A stretch of 64,000 bases of DNA, taken from contig CAWEGB010000010.1 of the NCBI GenBank assembly GCA_963808545.1, positions 62,001 through 126,000 of the forward strand, in the 5' to 3' direction. Position numbers and translations under genes: made by a program. The notes beneath the pieces were generated by a model. That model was not told the origin of the DNA, searched no databases, and worked only from the letters and a program-made list of their open reading frames with translations. This document shows positions 32,488 through 40,354 of the stretch, one piece after another. Position 1 is the stretch's first letter. Each line of letters begins with the position of its first letter. Origin of the DNA: JACVRW01 sp963808545 (GTDB lineage: Bacteria; Actinomycetota; Thermoleophilia; Solirubrobacterales; Thermoleophilaceae).

Positions 32488-32664
32488 CGGAGTGCAGCTT
32501 TGCGCGCGCTGCGTGCTTCTAGATGTAGTACGCACGCCGGCTCTTCGGCGGTCAGCGAGATCGGCGACTCCGCCGGCGCCCCCATGATTGCGCGCGCGGG
32601 TGTCGGCCGCGTACCCTTCGGGTAGGGCCAGCCCGCAGGACTTCCCCGGCAAGGAGGGCAGGGC

Positions 32665-33795
32665 ATGCAGGTGACCTCTCCCGACCGTGACCAACTGCGG
32701 CGACTCGCCGAGTTGAGGCTCGAGCGGCCGCTGGTGTTGAGCCTGTACCTCGATCTCGACCCCTCCGAGTTCGGTACCCCACCAGCCCGCGCAACGGCCG
32801 TGCGCTCGCTGGTCGACGAAGCCGAGCGGCGCGTGCGCGACAGCAACGGCCTCTCCCACGACGACCGCAAGGAGCTCGAGGCGAGCGTCGAACGAGCGGC
32901 GGAGTTCCTCGAGCATGAGCTCCCCACCGAGGGAGCCCATGCCGTGGCGGTGTTCAGCAGTGCGGCGGCCGACCTGTTCGAGGCCATCCGGCTGCCGCGC
33001 TCGGTGACGAACCGGGTTGCGATCGGCCGCTCGCCCCTCGTCGGGCCATTGGCGCGCCTCGAGCGGCGCGAGCGCTGGTGCGTGGCCCTGGTCAACCGCC
33101 GTGACGCGCGCATCTTCCGCGGCTCGCCCGACGGGCTGCGGGAGATCGATCAGATCCACGACGTGGTCTTCGGCCAGCACGACCGGGGCGGGCTGGCCCA
33201 AGCCCGCTACGCGCGCGGGATCGAGAAGGAGAAGGACGACCATCTGAAGCACACGAGCGAGGCGCTGATGGGCCACTTCAAGCGCAATCCGTTCGAGCGG
33301 CTGCTGCTGGGCGGTCCGCGCGAGGTGGCCACGGATTTCGAATCGAAGCTTCACCACTACCTGCGCGAACGGCTCGCCGGGCTCATCGAGGTGGACGTGG
33401 AGAACACGAACGCCGATGGCGTGCTCGAGGCGGCGCGGCCGAGCTTCGACGAGGCCGACAGCCGGCGGGAGAGCGAGCTGCTCGAACGGCTCGGTGAGCG
33501 CGGCGCCACCGGGATCGAGCAGGTGTTGCCGGCTTTGAACGAGCGCCGGGTCGAGGTGTTGATTCTCGACGAGCAGTTCGGCGGCGTGCACGGCGTTCAG
33601 TGCACCGAGTGCGGTCTGCTCGCGCTGGAGGGGGAGAGCTGCCCCGCCGACGGCGCGCCGATGCTCGAGCTCGAGGACCTGACCGACGCGGCGATCGAGC
33701 TCGCGGTGCAGCAGAACGCCGAGGTGGTGGCCCTGCGCCATCACGCCGACGCGCTCGCCGACGTGGGTGGGGCGGCGGCGCTGCTGCGCTTCTAG
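32665..33795 (+). CDS. eRF1-like (baeRF / Vms1 type) peptidyl-tRNA hydrolase candidate
   Basis: The 376-residue protein of the bacterial archaeo-eukaryotic release-factor-like group starts with a domain having LSLYLDLDP. A central domain contains WCVALVNRRDARIFRG and the loop HDRGGLAQARYARG. In that loop a GGxxQ motif (G175 to Q179) sits where eRF1 has GGQ and Vms1 its catalytic Gln. The C-terminal domain has LILDEQFGG and a zinc-ribbon-like CTECGLLALEGESC. Known relatives cleave peptidyl-tRNA on stalled ribosomes, so a ribosome-rescue role is plausible; the activity of bacterial members is little studied. A strong AAGGAGGG lies before ATG. Confidence 0.8.
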   Translation: MQVTSPDRDQLRRLAELRLERPLVLSLYLDLDPSEFGTPPARATAVRSLVDEAERRVRDSNGLSHDDRKELEASVERAAEFLEHELPTEGAHAVAVFSSAAADLFEAIRLPRSVTNRVAIGRSPLVGPLARLERRERWCVALVNRRDARIFRGSPDGLREIDQIHDVVFGQHDRGGLAQARYARGIEKEKDDHLKHTSEALMGHFKRNPFERLLLGGPREVATDFESKLHHYLRERLAGLIEVDVENTNADGVLEAARPSFDEADSRRESELLERLGERGATGIEQVLPALNERRVEVLILDEQFGGVHGVQCTECGLLALEGESCPADGAPMLELEDLTDAAIELAVQQNAEVVALRHHADALADVGGAAALLRF

Positions 33796-33796
33796 A

Positions 33797-34279
33797 TCAC
33801 GCGCCGGAAGGCACGCCGGGCGGCGCGGCCGGTACCGGATAGGGGTCCGGCGACGGCTCGAGGCGCCCGACCGCCTCCCGCAGGGCATCGCGCAGAGCCC
33901 GCTGGTGGGCGAGCGGGAGCCCCGCGATCTCGGGCGGCGGAGCGGACATGTCGCGCACGATTCGCTCTCGAATGCGCTCACCCTTCGGGGTGAGCCGGAT
34001 GATCTTCATGCGCCGGTCGCGTTCGGACTCACGACGTTCGATCATCCCGCGTGCCTCGAGGCGGTCGACGATGCCGGTGACGTTGGAGGGATCGCAGAAG
34101 AGCTGCTGGGCCAGAGCCCTCATCGGCGTCTCGCGGCCGGGCTCGAGCATCCGCAGGGAGTGCAGCTGGACGGGCGAGAAGTCGAGCTCGCGCGCCAACT
34201 CGATCATGCGCGGCTTGTGGCTCTGCATGATCTGCCAGATCAGTGCCCACGCCTCTTCTGCCGGTGATCTCGCGGCCAT
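33797..34279 (-). CDS. MarR family transcriptional regulator
   Basis: The 160-residue winged-helix regulator has helices SPAEEAWALIWQIMQSHKPRMIELARELDFSPVQLHSLRML, recognition region MRALAQQLFCDPSNVTGIVDRLEARGMIERRESERDRRMKIIRLTPKGERI with the beta-wing, and a C-terminal dimer helix. ATG 34279 is chosen over 34309 because a -35/-10 pair TTGTCA...TATGAT on this strand (-10 at 34298-34293) would start transcription at about 34286. The operator at 34313-34331 lies upstream of it and also covers the divergent exporter promoter. It therefore probably represses both itself and the ABC exporter. Confidence 0.88.
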   Translation of the reverse strand: MAARSPAEEAWALIWQIMQSHKPRMIELARELDFSPVQLHSLRMLEPGRETPMRALAQQLFCDPSNVTGIVDRLEARGMIERRESERDRRMKIIRLTPKGERIRERIVRDMSAPPPEIAGLPLAHQRALRDALREAVGRLEPSPDPYPVPAAPPGVPSGA

Positions 34280-34312
34280 ACCCTTGAGGGGCATCATAGT
34301 AGAGATCATCGA

Positions 34313-34331
34313 TAGTTGACAACCTCAACTA
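34313..34331. promoter_or_regulatory. MarR operator overlapping ABC exporter promoter
   Basis: TAGTTGA-CAACC-TCAACTA is a perfect 7-bp inverted repeat, a typical MarR site. It contains TTGACA (34316-34321), a consensus -35 box. Seventeen bases later comes TAGCTT (34339-34344), a weak -10, ending 7 bases before the ATG at 34352; the transcript would be leaderless. Repressor binding here would block the exporter promoter directly. Confidence 0.75.
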
Positions 34332-34351
34332 GTTTCAGTAGCTTCGAGACC

Positions 34352-35350
34352 ATGGCAGAACCGGCAATCGAGGCCATCGGCCTCGTCCGAGACTTCAAGA
34401 AGGGGCCGCGCGCGGTCGACGGGATCGAGCTGCGTGTCGAGCCGGGCGAGGTCTACGGATTCCTCGGTCCCAACGGTGCGGGCAAGAGCACCACCGTGCA
34501 CATGCTGACCACGCTGCTGCCCCCCTCCGAGGGCAGCGCGCGCGTGGCCGGGTACGACGTGGTCGACGACGGCCCGGCCGTTCGCGCGGCGATCGGCGCG
34601 GCGCTGCAGGAGGCGGCCCTGGACCCGTTTCTCACCGGGCGCGAGCACATGAAGCTCCAGACGGCCCTGCACGGAATGACCGGCAACGAGGCCCGCGAGC
34701 GCACGCACACGCTGCTCGAGCGGGTCGGGCTGACCGAGGCCGCCGACCGGCGGGTGGGGGGCTACTCCGGCGGCATGAAGCGCAGGCTCGACCTGGCGCT
34801 GGCGCTCGTTCACCGCCCGCGGATCCTGTTCCTCGACGAGCCCACCACGGGCCTCGATCCGCAGAGCCGCAGCGCGCTCTGGGAGGAAGTGCAGCGACTT
34901 GCCTCCGATCGCGGCGTGACTGTCTTCCTCACCACCCAGTACCTGGAGGAGGCCGATGTCCTGGCCGACCGCGTGGGGATCATCGACCGGGGCAAGATCG
35001 TGGCCGAGGGCACCCCCGAAGCGCTCAAGGACGAGATCGGCCGGCCCAGCGTGGAGGTCGTTCCGGTGGAGGCCGAGGACCTCGAGCGCACCAAGGCGGT
35101 GCTGTCTCGCTTCGGAGAGCCGGTCACGGGCTCGCCGAAGGGAGCCTCGGCGCGGCTCGCCGGCGGGGACTCTCAGCTGGCCGAGGTGGTGCGTGCACTC
35201 GACGCCGAGAACGTCGGCATACAGGACCTTCAGCTGCACGCGCCCAGCCTCGACGACGTCTTTCTCGCCAAGACCGGTCGCTCGCTGGAAGGGGCGGCAC
35301 GCGAGGAGGCCACCGAGGAGGAGGCCGAGCAGGAGACCGTCGCGGCGTGA
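34352..35350 (+). CDS. ABC transporter ATPase, DrrA-like multidrug exporter
   Basis: The 332-residue ATPase of the daunorubicin-resistance type has Walker A GPNGAGKSTT, Q-loop ALQEAALDPFLTG, signature YSGGMKRRLDLA, Walker B ILFLDEPTTGLD, and switch region TTQYLEEAD. The extra C-terminal domain (about 225-310, including PKGASARLAGGDSQ and QLHAPSLDDVFL) is typical of DrrA/CcmA-like exporters. The acidic tail EEATEEEAEQE is unusual. There is no ribosome-binding site, in keeping with a leaderless start at 34352. It overlaps the first permease gene by GTGA. The set is probably induced when MarR binds a toxic compound. Confidence 0.93.
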   Translation: MAEPAIEAIGLVRDFKKGPRAVDGIELRVEPGEVYGFLGPNGAGKSTTVHMLTTLLPPSEGSARVAGYDVVDDGPAVRAAIGAALQEAALDPFLTGREHMKLQTALHGMTGNEARERTHTLLERVGLTEAADRRVGGYSGGMKRRLDLALALVHRPRILFLDEPTTGLDPQSRSALWEEVQRLASDRGVTVFLTTQYLEEADVLADRVGIIDRGKIVAEGTPEALKDEIGRPSVEVVPVEAEDLERTKAVLSRFGEPVTGSPKGASARLAGGDSQLAEVVRALDAENVGIQDLQLHAPSLDDVFLAKTGRSLEGAAREEATEEEAEQETVAA

Positions 35351-36129
35351 GCCGCTCGGTGCTTCCTCGGCAGGTGGGCATGCTGGCCCGCCGCTCGGTG
35401 GTCCGCACGCTGCGCCAGCCGGCGATGGTGGTGCCCTCGCTCGTCTTTCCGCTGATGCTGCTGTCGATCAACTCCAGCGGCCTCGACTCGGCCACCGAGC
35501 TGCCGGGCTTTCCCACCGATTCCTACTTCCAGTTCGCGCTCGCCATCACCTTCGTCCAGGGCGCGCTGTTCTCGGCCAACAGCGCCGGCACCAACGTGGC
35601 CAGCGACATCGAGAGCGGCTTCCTCAACCGGCTGTCGCTCACGCCGCTGCGCCGGGTGGCGCTCATGATGGGCCAGCTGGCTGGGATCCTCGCCCTCGGG
35701 CTGATCCAGGCGCTGACCTTCCTCATCGTGGGCGTGGCCTTCGGAGCCGGGATCGAGACCGGTCTCGCCGGCGCGGCGGTGATCGTCATCTTCTCGCTGG
35801 TGATCTCGCTCGCCTTCGGCTGCATCGGGGCGTTCGTGGCGCTTCGCTCGGGCAGCGGCGAGGCGGTGCAAGGCGTGTTCCCGCTGTTCTTCGCCGCCCT
35901 GTTCCTGTCCTCGATGGCGCTGCCCCGCGACCTGATCGAGACCGACTGGTTTCGCACGGTGGCCGACTGGAACCCGGTGTCCTACATGCTCGAGCTCATC
36001 CGCTCGCTGATGATCGACGGCTGGGACCCCGAGGCCCTGGCGCTCGGATTCGCCTGCGCCGGTGGGTTGGCGGTGATCGCGCTGGTGGCCGCCTCGTCGG
36101 CGCTGCGCACGAGGATGGTGCGCACGTGA
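35347..36129 (+). CDS. ABC-2 type exporter permease 1
   Basis: A 260-residue membrane protein with about six helices (for example AMVVPSLVFPLMLLSIN, FQFALAITFVQGALF, MMGQLAGILALGLIQALTFLIVG, AVIVIFSLVISLAFGCIGAFVAL, VFPLFFAALFLSSMALP, ALGFACAGGLAVIALVA). The ABC-2 signature lies around PRDLI and WNPVSYMLELIRSL. GTG start at 35347 overlaps the ATPase stop by four bases and its own stop overlaps the next permease start in the same way. With the second permease it should form the heteromeric channel of the exporter. Confidence 0.92.
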   Translation: MSRSVLPRQVGMLARRSVVRTLRQPAMVVPSLVFPLMLLSINSSGLDSATELPGFPTDSYFQFALAITFVQGALFSANSAGTNVASDIESGFLNRLSLTPLRRVALMMGQLAGILALGLIQALTFLIVGVAFGAGIETGLAGAAVIVIFSLVISLAFGCIGAFVALRSGSGEAVQGVFPLFFAALFLSSMALPRDLIETDWFRTVADWNPVSYMLELIRSLMIDGWDPEALALGFACAGGLAVIALVAASSALRTRMVRT

Positions 36130-36905
36130 CCAGCCGTGGCGGTTTCTGGGCGGTTGCGCGCGCGGTGGCCTGGCGCAACGCCCACAACTTCTTCACCAAC
36201 CCGGCGATGATCATCCCGGCCCTGCTCTTCCCGATGTTCTTCTTCATCGCCTTCGCGGGCGGTCTGTCGCGCGTGGAGTCCGTGCCGGGGTTCGACTTCG
36301 CCGGTGGATACACGACCTTCGTCTACGGGTTCGTCCTGCTGCAGGCCTCGGCCTTCGGTGGCGTGTTCACCGGGTTCGCCGTGGCCCGCGACTTCGAGTC
36401 CGGCTTTTCACGGCGGGTGATGCTCGCCGCCTCGAACCGCGACGGCATCGTCGCCGGCTACTGGCTGGCCGCCGTGGTGCGCGCCGTGTTCACGATCGCC
36501 GTGATCACCGCCGTCGCTCTGCTGGCCGGACTCGAGATCGACGGGAGCGTCGTCGACATAGCCGGGCTGTACACCCTCGCGCTGCTGGTCAACGCGGCGG
36601 CCATGCTGTTCGGCACCGGTGTGGCCATGCGCCTGCGCACCATGCAGGCCGGCCCGCTGATCCAGACGCCCGCCTTTCTCATCCTCTTCCTCGCACCGGT
36701 CTGGGTGCCCTACGACCTGCTCACGGGGTGGGTCAAGGCCGCGGCCTCGCTCAACCCGATCACGCTGGTGATCGAGTCGATACGGGGGTTCCTGGACGGT
36801 GATCCCACCGAGGTGCTGCCGGCGTTCGGCGTCATGCTGCTGCTGGTGGCCATCACGGTTCTGTGGGCCCGTGGCGGGCTGCGCAGCGCCGAGCGCGTGG
36901 CCTAA
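36126..36905 (+). CDS. ABC-2 type exporter permease 2
   Basis: This 259-residue paralogue of the preceding permease has about six helices: AMIIPALLFPMFFFIAFAG, YTTFVYGFVLLQASAFGGV, IVAGYWLAAVVRAVFTIAV, IAGLYTLALLVNAAAMLFG, TPAFLILFLAPVWVPYD and VLPAFGVMLLLVAITVLW. The motif LNPITLVIESIRGFLDGD matches the conserved end of ABC-2 permeases. GTG 36126 is chosen because it overlaps the upstream stop (GTGA) and the residues after it (TSRGGFWAVARAVAWRNAHNFF) form a proper cytoplasmic start. It is the last gene of the MarR-controlled exporter operon. Confidence 0.92.
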   Translation: MTSRGGFWAVARAVAWRNAHNFFTNPAMIIPALLFPMFFFIAFAGGLSRVESVPGFDFAGGYTTFVYGFVLLQASAFGGVFTGFAVARDFESGFSRRVMLAASNRDGIVAGYWLAAVVRAVFTIAVITAVALLAGLEIDGSVVDIAGLYTLALLVNAAAMLFGTGVAMRLRTMQAGPLIQTPAFLILFLAPVWVPYDLLTGWVKAAASLNPITLVIESIRGFLDGDPTEVLPAFGVMLLLVAITVLWARGGLRSAERVA

Positions 36906-36914
36906 CCTGCGCGC

Positions 36915-37337
36915 ATGAGCAAAATGGTGCAGGAGGTCGAGGAGGGCGACGGCTACGCGCTCGCCAACGTCGAGTCACTGGCCGAAGGCCCGGGCTTTCG
37001 CAAGATCCGGCGCGAGCTGGGCGTGACGGCCTTCGGGGTCAACGCCATCGAGATACCACCGGGCTACGAGACCGGCAGCCACTTCCACGACGAGCAGGAG
37101 GAGCTCTACTTCGTACACCGGGGCCGGGTGCAGATGACCTTCGGCGACGGAGAGGTCCGCGAGCTCGGGCCGGGGGGCCTGGCGCGCGTGGACGCCGCCA
37201 CCGTTCGCAAGGTCAAGTGCCTGGGTGACGAGCCGGCCCTCTATCTGGTCGCGGGCGGCAAGGACGGATACGTGGGGCGCGACGGCCGGCTCGCCGAGGG
37301 CGAGTCCAGCCGCTTCGGAGCCGCGGGATCGCCCTGA
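36915..37337 (+). CDS. Cupin domain protein
   Basis: The 140-residue single-domain cupin has motif 1 PPGYETGSHFHDEQEELYFVHRG (H-x-H and Glu as possible metal ligands) and motif 2 LGPGGLARVDAATVRKVKC. The role is unknown; such small cupins often bind a metal and a small acid, or act as isomerases. It starts 10 bases after the exporter permease and may ride on that transcript. The next gene probably begins inside its stop codon. Confidence 0.85.
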   Translation: MSKMVQEVEEGDGYALANVESLAEGPGFRKIRRELGVTAFGVNAIEIPPGYETGSHFHDEQEELYFVHRGRVQMTFGDGEVRELGPGGLARVDAATVRKVKCLGDEPALYLVAGGKDGYVGRDGRLAEGESSRFGAAGSP

Positions 37338-38284
37338 GGAGGGTTCTCGGCGCCGCGCTGGCGGCGGTGGCGGCGCTGACCGTGATCGTCGCGGGGCCGG
37401 CCGGGCCTTCCGAGGGGCGCCCGCTCCCGGGCGCGCCCAAGTGTCCGATCTTCCCGGCCGGCAACCATTGGAACCTGAGGGTGGACCGGCTGTCGCCACA
37501 CCGAAACTCAGACGCCATCGTCCGCTCGATCGGGCTCGATGACCACATGCACGCGGACTTCGGCTCAGGTCTTTACGAGGGAGCGCCGATCGGGATCCCC
37601 TACGTCACGGTCGGCAAGCGAGCCAGGCGAGTACCCGTGAGCTTCGACTACGCGAGCGAATCGGACCGCGGCCGCTACCCGATACCCCGCGGCGTGCCGA
37701 TCGAGGGCGGTCCCAGCTCGGACGGCGACCGCCACGTGATCGTGGTGGACCGCTCGCGCTGTCGGCTGCACGAGCTGTTCGCGGCCTATCCCCAGGAGGG
37801 CGGGACGCGCTGGCGAGCGGGCTCGGGCGCCGTCTGGAACCTGCGCCGCAACCGGCTCCGGCCCAGAGGCTGGACCTCGGCCGACGCCGCCGGGCTACCG
37901 ATCCTGCCCGGCCTCGCGCGCTACGACGAGGTGCGCCGCGGCCGGATCGACCACGCGCTGCGCTTCACCGCCGCCCGTACTCGGCGCGCGTTCGTCTACC
38001 CGGCTCGCCACTTCGCTTCGAACGAGACCGATCCGGACCTGCCGGCGATGGGGCAACGCCTGCGGCTCAAGCGCGGCTTCCGTATCGCGAGCTTCCCGCG
38101 CCAGTCACGCGTGGTGCTGCGCGCACTCAAGCGCTACGGGATGATCCTGGCCGACAACGGCGCGCCGTGGTTCGTGACGGGCGCCCCCAATCCGGGCTGG
38201 GACAACGACGACCTCCGCGCCCTCCAGCGGGTCCCGGGCCGCGCCTTCGAGGTGGTCGACACGAGCCGTTTGCCGCGTCCCTAG
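37334..38284 (+). CDS. Conserved secreted protein, CPIFPA..WN family
   Basis: I know no function for this family. After a signal sequence, the mature protein begins PKCPIFPAGNHWNLRVDRL. It has HADFGSGLYEGAPIGIPY, FDYASESDRGRYPIPRGVPIEGGP, DGDRHVIVVDR, GWTSADAAGLPILPGLARYDEV, PARHFAS and LKRYGMILADNG, all dense in conserved-looking Gly, Pro and Asp. GTG 37367 is in frame, but CTG 37334 overlaps the cupin stop (CTGA) and would restore a complete signal peptide: LRRVLGAALAAVAALTVIVA with two arginines before the hydrophobic core. I therefore favour CTG as a rare start. The likely place is outside the membrane. Confidence 0.75.
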   Translation: MRRVLGAALAAVAALTVIVAGPAGPSEGRPLPGAPKCPIFPAGNHWNLRVDRLSPHRNSDAIVRSIGLDDHMHADFGSGLYEGAPIGIPYVTVGKRARRVPVSFDYASESDRGRYPIPRGVPIEGGPSSDGDRHVIVVDRSRCRLHELFAAYPQEGGTRWRAGSGAVWNLRRNRLRPRGWTSADAAGLPILPGLARYDEVRRGRIDHALRFTAARTRRAFVYPARHFASNETDPDLPAMGQRLRLKRGFRIASFPRQSRVVLRALKRYGMILADNGAPWFVTGAPNPGWDNDDLRALQRVPGRAFEVVDTSRLPRP

Positions 38285-38301
38285 GCGGGTAGCCGCGACC
38301 C

Positions 38302-38538
38302 ATGTGGGGATACACCACCGTCGCGACGGCATTCGTCCTGGCGCTCGTGGTCGTCGCCGTAGTCTTGTTCGGGGGGTCGCTCTTCTTGATCGCCCCGCTC
38401 GCCGTCGTGGTGGTGGGGCTCGCCGTGTTCTTGGACTGGCGGCGCCGTAGGCAGGTGCACGCGCAGTCGCTCCACGAGGCTGCCGGTCACGACCGGGTCG
38501 AGTTCACAGCCCGGGATCGCCAGACCCTCAGCGACTGA
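38302..38538 (+). CDS. Small membrane protein
   Basis: A 78-residue protein with a nearly continuous hydrophobic region from about 6 to 44 (TVATAFVLALVVVAVVLFGG, then FLIAPLAVVVVGLAVFL), enough for two helices. A basic cytoplasmic stretch DWRRRRQVHAQ and a polar tail follow. No family was recognised. It lies between the secreted protein and the DUF72 gene on the same strand, with 17 and 7 base gaps, so it is likely in one transcript with them. Confidence 0.65.
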   Translation: MWGYTTVATAFVLALVVVAVVLFGGSLFLIAPLAVVVVGLAVFLDWRRRRQVHAQSLHEAAGHDRVEFTARDRQTLSD

Positions 38539-38545
38539 CCCGTCC

Positions 38546-39286
38546 GTGAAGCCCGTGCGCGTCGGCTGCTCGGGCTGGAACTATCAGGACTGGCGCGGTC
38601 GTCTGTACCCCGAGCGCGTTGGCCCCGCGCGCTGGCTCGGGCTCTACGCCGAGAGCTTCGACACGGTCGAGATCAATTCGACCTTCTACCGCCTGGCCTC
38701 CAGTGACGCCGCGCGGCGCTGGGTCGAGCAGACCCCCGAGGAGTTCATGTTCGCGGCGAAGGCCAGCCGCTACCTGACCCACGTTCGGCGCCTACGGGAT
38801 GTCGGGCAGGGGATCGAGCGCTACTACGAGCGCCTGGAGCCGCTGGTGGACAGCGGCAAGCTGGGTCCCGTGGTCTGGCAGCTGCCGGCCAACTTCCACC
38901 TCGACCTCGAGACGCTGGCCGCCCTGCTGCCCCGGCTGCCGGCCGGCCGACACTGCTTCGAGTTCCGTCACGAGAGCTGGTTTCGCGAGGACGTCTACTC
39001 GCTGTTGCGCGAACACGATGCCGCGCTGGTGATCGGCGACCACCCCAAGTGGCCGTTCCAGGCCCGGGTGCTCACCGCCGGATGGACACTCGTGCGTCTG
39101 CACCACGGCCGGCGTGGGCGAAGGGGCAACTACTCCGAGTCCGAGTTGACCGAATGGGCCCGGCGAATCGCGCAGTGGCGCCGCCGGGCCGAGGTCTTCG
39201 TCTACTTCAACAACGACTGGGAGGGCTTTGCCCCGAACAACGCCCTGTCGCTCAGGCGGCGGCTGCGGCCGTCTCCAGACGGGTGA
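38546..39286 (+). CDS. DUF72 (YecE-like) TIM-barrel protein
   Basis: This 246-residue protein of the DUF72 family has an unknown reaction and a TIM-barrel fold. Conserved features: VGCSGWNYQDWRG at the start, FDTVEINSTFYRL, FMFAAKASRYLTH, GPVVWQLPANFHLD, CFEFRHESWF, and VYFNNDWEGFAPNNAL near the end, where Asn/Asp/Glu residues line the presumed active site. GTG start. The 3' end overlaps the convergent sigma factor gene by 35 bases. Confidence 0.9.
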   Translation: MKPVRVGCSGWNYQDWRGRLYPERVGPARWLGLYAESFDTVEINSTFYRLASSDAARRWVEQTPEEFMFAAKASRYLTHVRRLRDVGQGIERYYERLEPLVDSGKLGPVVWQLPANFHLDLETLAALLPRLPAGRHCFEFRHESWFREDVYSLLREHDAALVIGDHPKWPFQARVLTAGWTLVRLHHGRRGRRGNYSESELTEWARRIAQWRRRAEVFVYFNNDWEGFAPNNALSLRRRLRPSPDG

Positions 39287-40082
39287 GCGCCCGACGCAGC
39301 AGGCGCGACACGTGCATCTGCGAGTAGCCGATCTGCTCGCCGATCTCGCGCTGGGTCATGTCATGGAGGAAGCGCAGCTCGAGCACGTGGCGCTCCACCT
39401 CGGGCAGCTCGCGCCAGGTGATGGCAATCGCGTGACGGTCCTCGACCAGCTCGTAGCCCGAGTCCTCGCCTCCCAGCAGATCCACCAGCGCGGCCGACTC
39501 CCCGTCATCGGGCGTGGACGGAGCATCGAGTGACGCCGCCTCGTAGGACGCGGCCGCTTCCTGCGCCTCCAGCACCTCCTCGGTCGTGCAGCCCAGCGCC
39601 GCTGCCACCTCGCGCACCTTGGGCGAGCGGCCCAGATTCTTGGAGAGTGCCTCGGTCTCGCGGCTGACCGCCAGCGTGCGCTCCTGCAGATCCCGCGGCA
39701 CGTGGAGCGACCAGCCCTTGTCGCGGAAATGCCGCTTGAGCTCGCCGAGGATCGTGGGCGCCGCGTAGCTCGTGAACTTGGTGCCCCGGCCGGGCTCGAA
39801 GCGGTCGATCGCCTTGACCAGGCCGAGACTCGCCACCTGCAACAGGTCGTCCAACGGCTCGTCGGTGTAGGAGTAGCGCAGTGCCAGATCTCTGGCCAAG
39901 GGCAGGAAGCGCTCGATGAGCTCTTCGCGGGCCGCCAGGTCACCCTCCTCGTGATAACGGACGAGCAGCTGACGCTCCGCCTCGCGGTCGTGGCTTCGGT
40001 TCCCGTTGCCTCTCTGCGGAACGCCGTTGTGGTGGTGGTGGGCTCGTGAGCCCTCTAGGGACGCGAGTGCGATGGCACTCAT
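39252..40082 (-). CDS. Alternative sigma factor, SigF/SigB-like (group 3)
   Basis: The 276-residue sigma-70 family member with SigB/SigF/SigG layout has region 2 (ERQLLVRYHEEGDLAAREELIERFLPLARDLALRY, then LDDLLQVASLGLVKAIDRFEPGRGTKFTSYAAPTILGELKRHFRD), region 3 (SLHVPRDLQERTL), and region 4 (LPEVERHVLELRFLHDMTQREIGEQIGYSQMHVSRLLRRAL). Such factors usually serve general stress and are held by an anti-sigma RsbW kinase, which is not in the window. It begins with a His-rich stretch (AHHHHN). ATG 40082 has GGAGG 11 bases before it. The promoter TTGACA-16-TACATA lies about 80 bases upstream. Confidence 0.92.
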   Translation of the reverse strand: MSAIALASLEGSRAHHHHNGVPQRGNGNRSHDREAERQLLVRYHEEGDLAAREELIERFLPLARDLALRYSYTDEPLDDLLQVASLGLVKAIDRFEPGRGTKFTSYAAPTILGELKRHFRDKGWSLHVPRDLQERTLAVSRETEALSKNLGRSPKVREVAAALGCTTEEVLEAQEAAASYEAASLDAPSTPDDGESAALVDLLGGEDSGYELVEDRHAIAITWRELPEVERHVLELRFLHDMTQREIGEQIGYSQMHVSRLLRRALTRLETAAAAA

Positions 40083-40161
40083 ATGTGTTCGAACCTCCGT
40101 CTCGATTGACGTGAAGTCCGATTCGTCACCGCTAGGGCGGCGACGGCTCGTCCCCCTTAGA

Positions 40162-40189
40162 TATGTAGTCCCGAGCCAGGCCTTGTCAA
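40162..40189 (-). promoter_or_regulatory. Promoter of SigF-like gene
   Basis: On the minus strand, TTGACA (40189-40184) and TACATA (40167-40162) are separated by 16 bases. The -35 is a full consensus match. The transcript would have a leader of about 70 bases before ATG 40082. The match to a housekeeping rather than SigF-type promoter suggests constitutive transcription with control at the protein level. Confidence 0.55.
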
Positions 40190-40229
40190 CCCGCTCGTGG
40201 CGACACAGAGTATTCCCTTCGGATCCATC

Positions 40230-40255
40230 CGCCAAACGCTGCGCCGCGTTTGGCG
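40230..40255. repeat. 10-bp perfect inverted repeat in divergent intergenic region
   Basis: CGCCAAACGC, 6 bases TGCGCC, and GCGTTTGGCG form a perfect inverted repeat between the SigF-like and zinc-ribbon genes. It could be an operator for a dimeric protein, or a hairpin. It has no T-run. The rest of the gap (40083-40354) holds only the sigma promoter. Confidence 0.6.
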
Positions 40256-40354
40256 CGAGATGTCCAGGGTACGAAGCCACTCCCTTTCGCGTCAGAGCTT
40301 CAATGCTGAACGGATCCCCGCCAAACTCCCCTCGTTCGATTGCTCCTGCAAGTT

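Noticed and set aside
32576..32640. UUCG-type small hairpin near GTACCCTTCGGGTA as a terminator
   Set aside because: The stem is only four to five pairs and it lies just upstream of the eRF1-like start with no gene ending there.
34956..36125. Upstream extension of the second ABC-2 permease frame
   Set aside because: Low-complexity shadow of the ATPase and first permease genes; GTG 36126 with GTGA overlap is the natural start.
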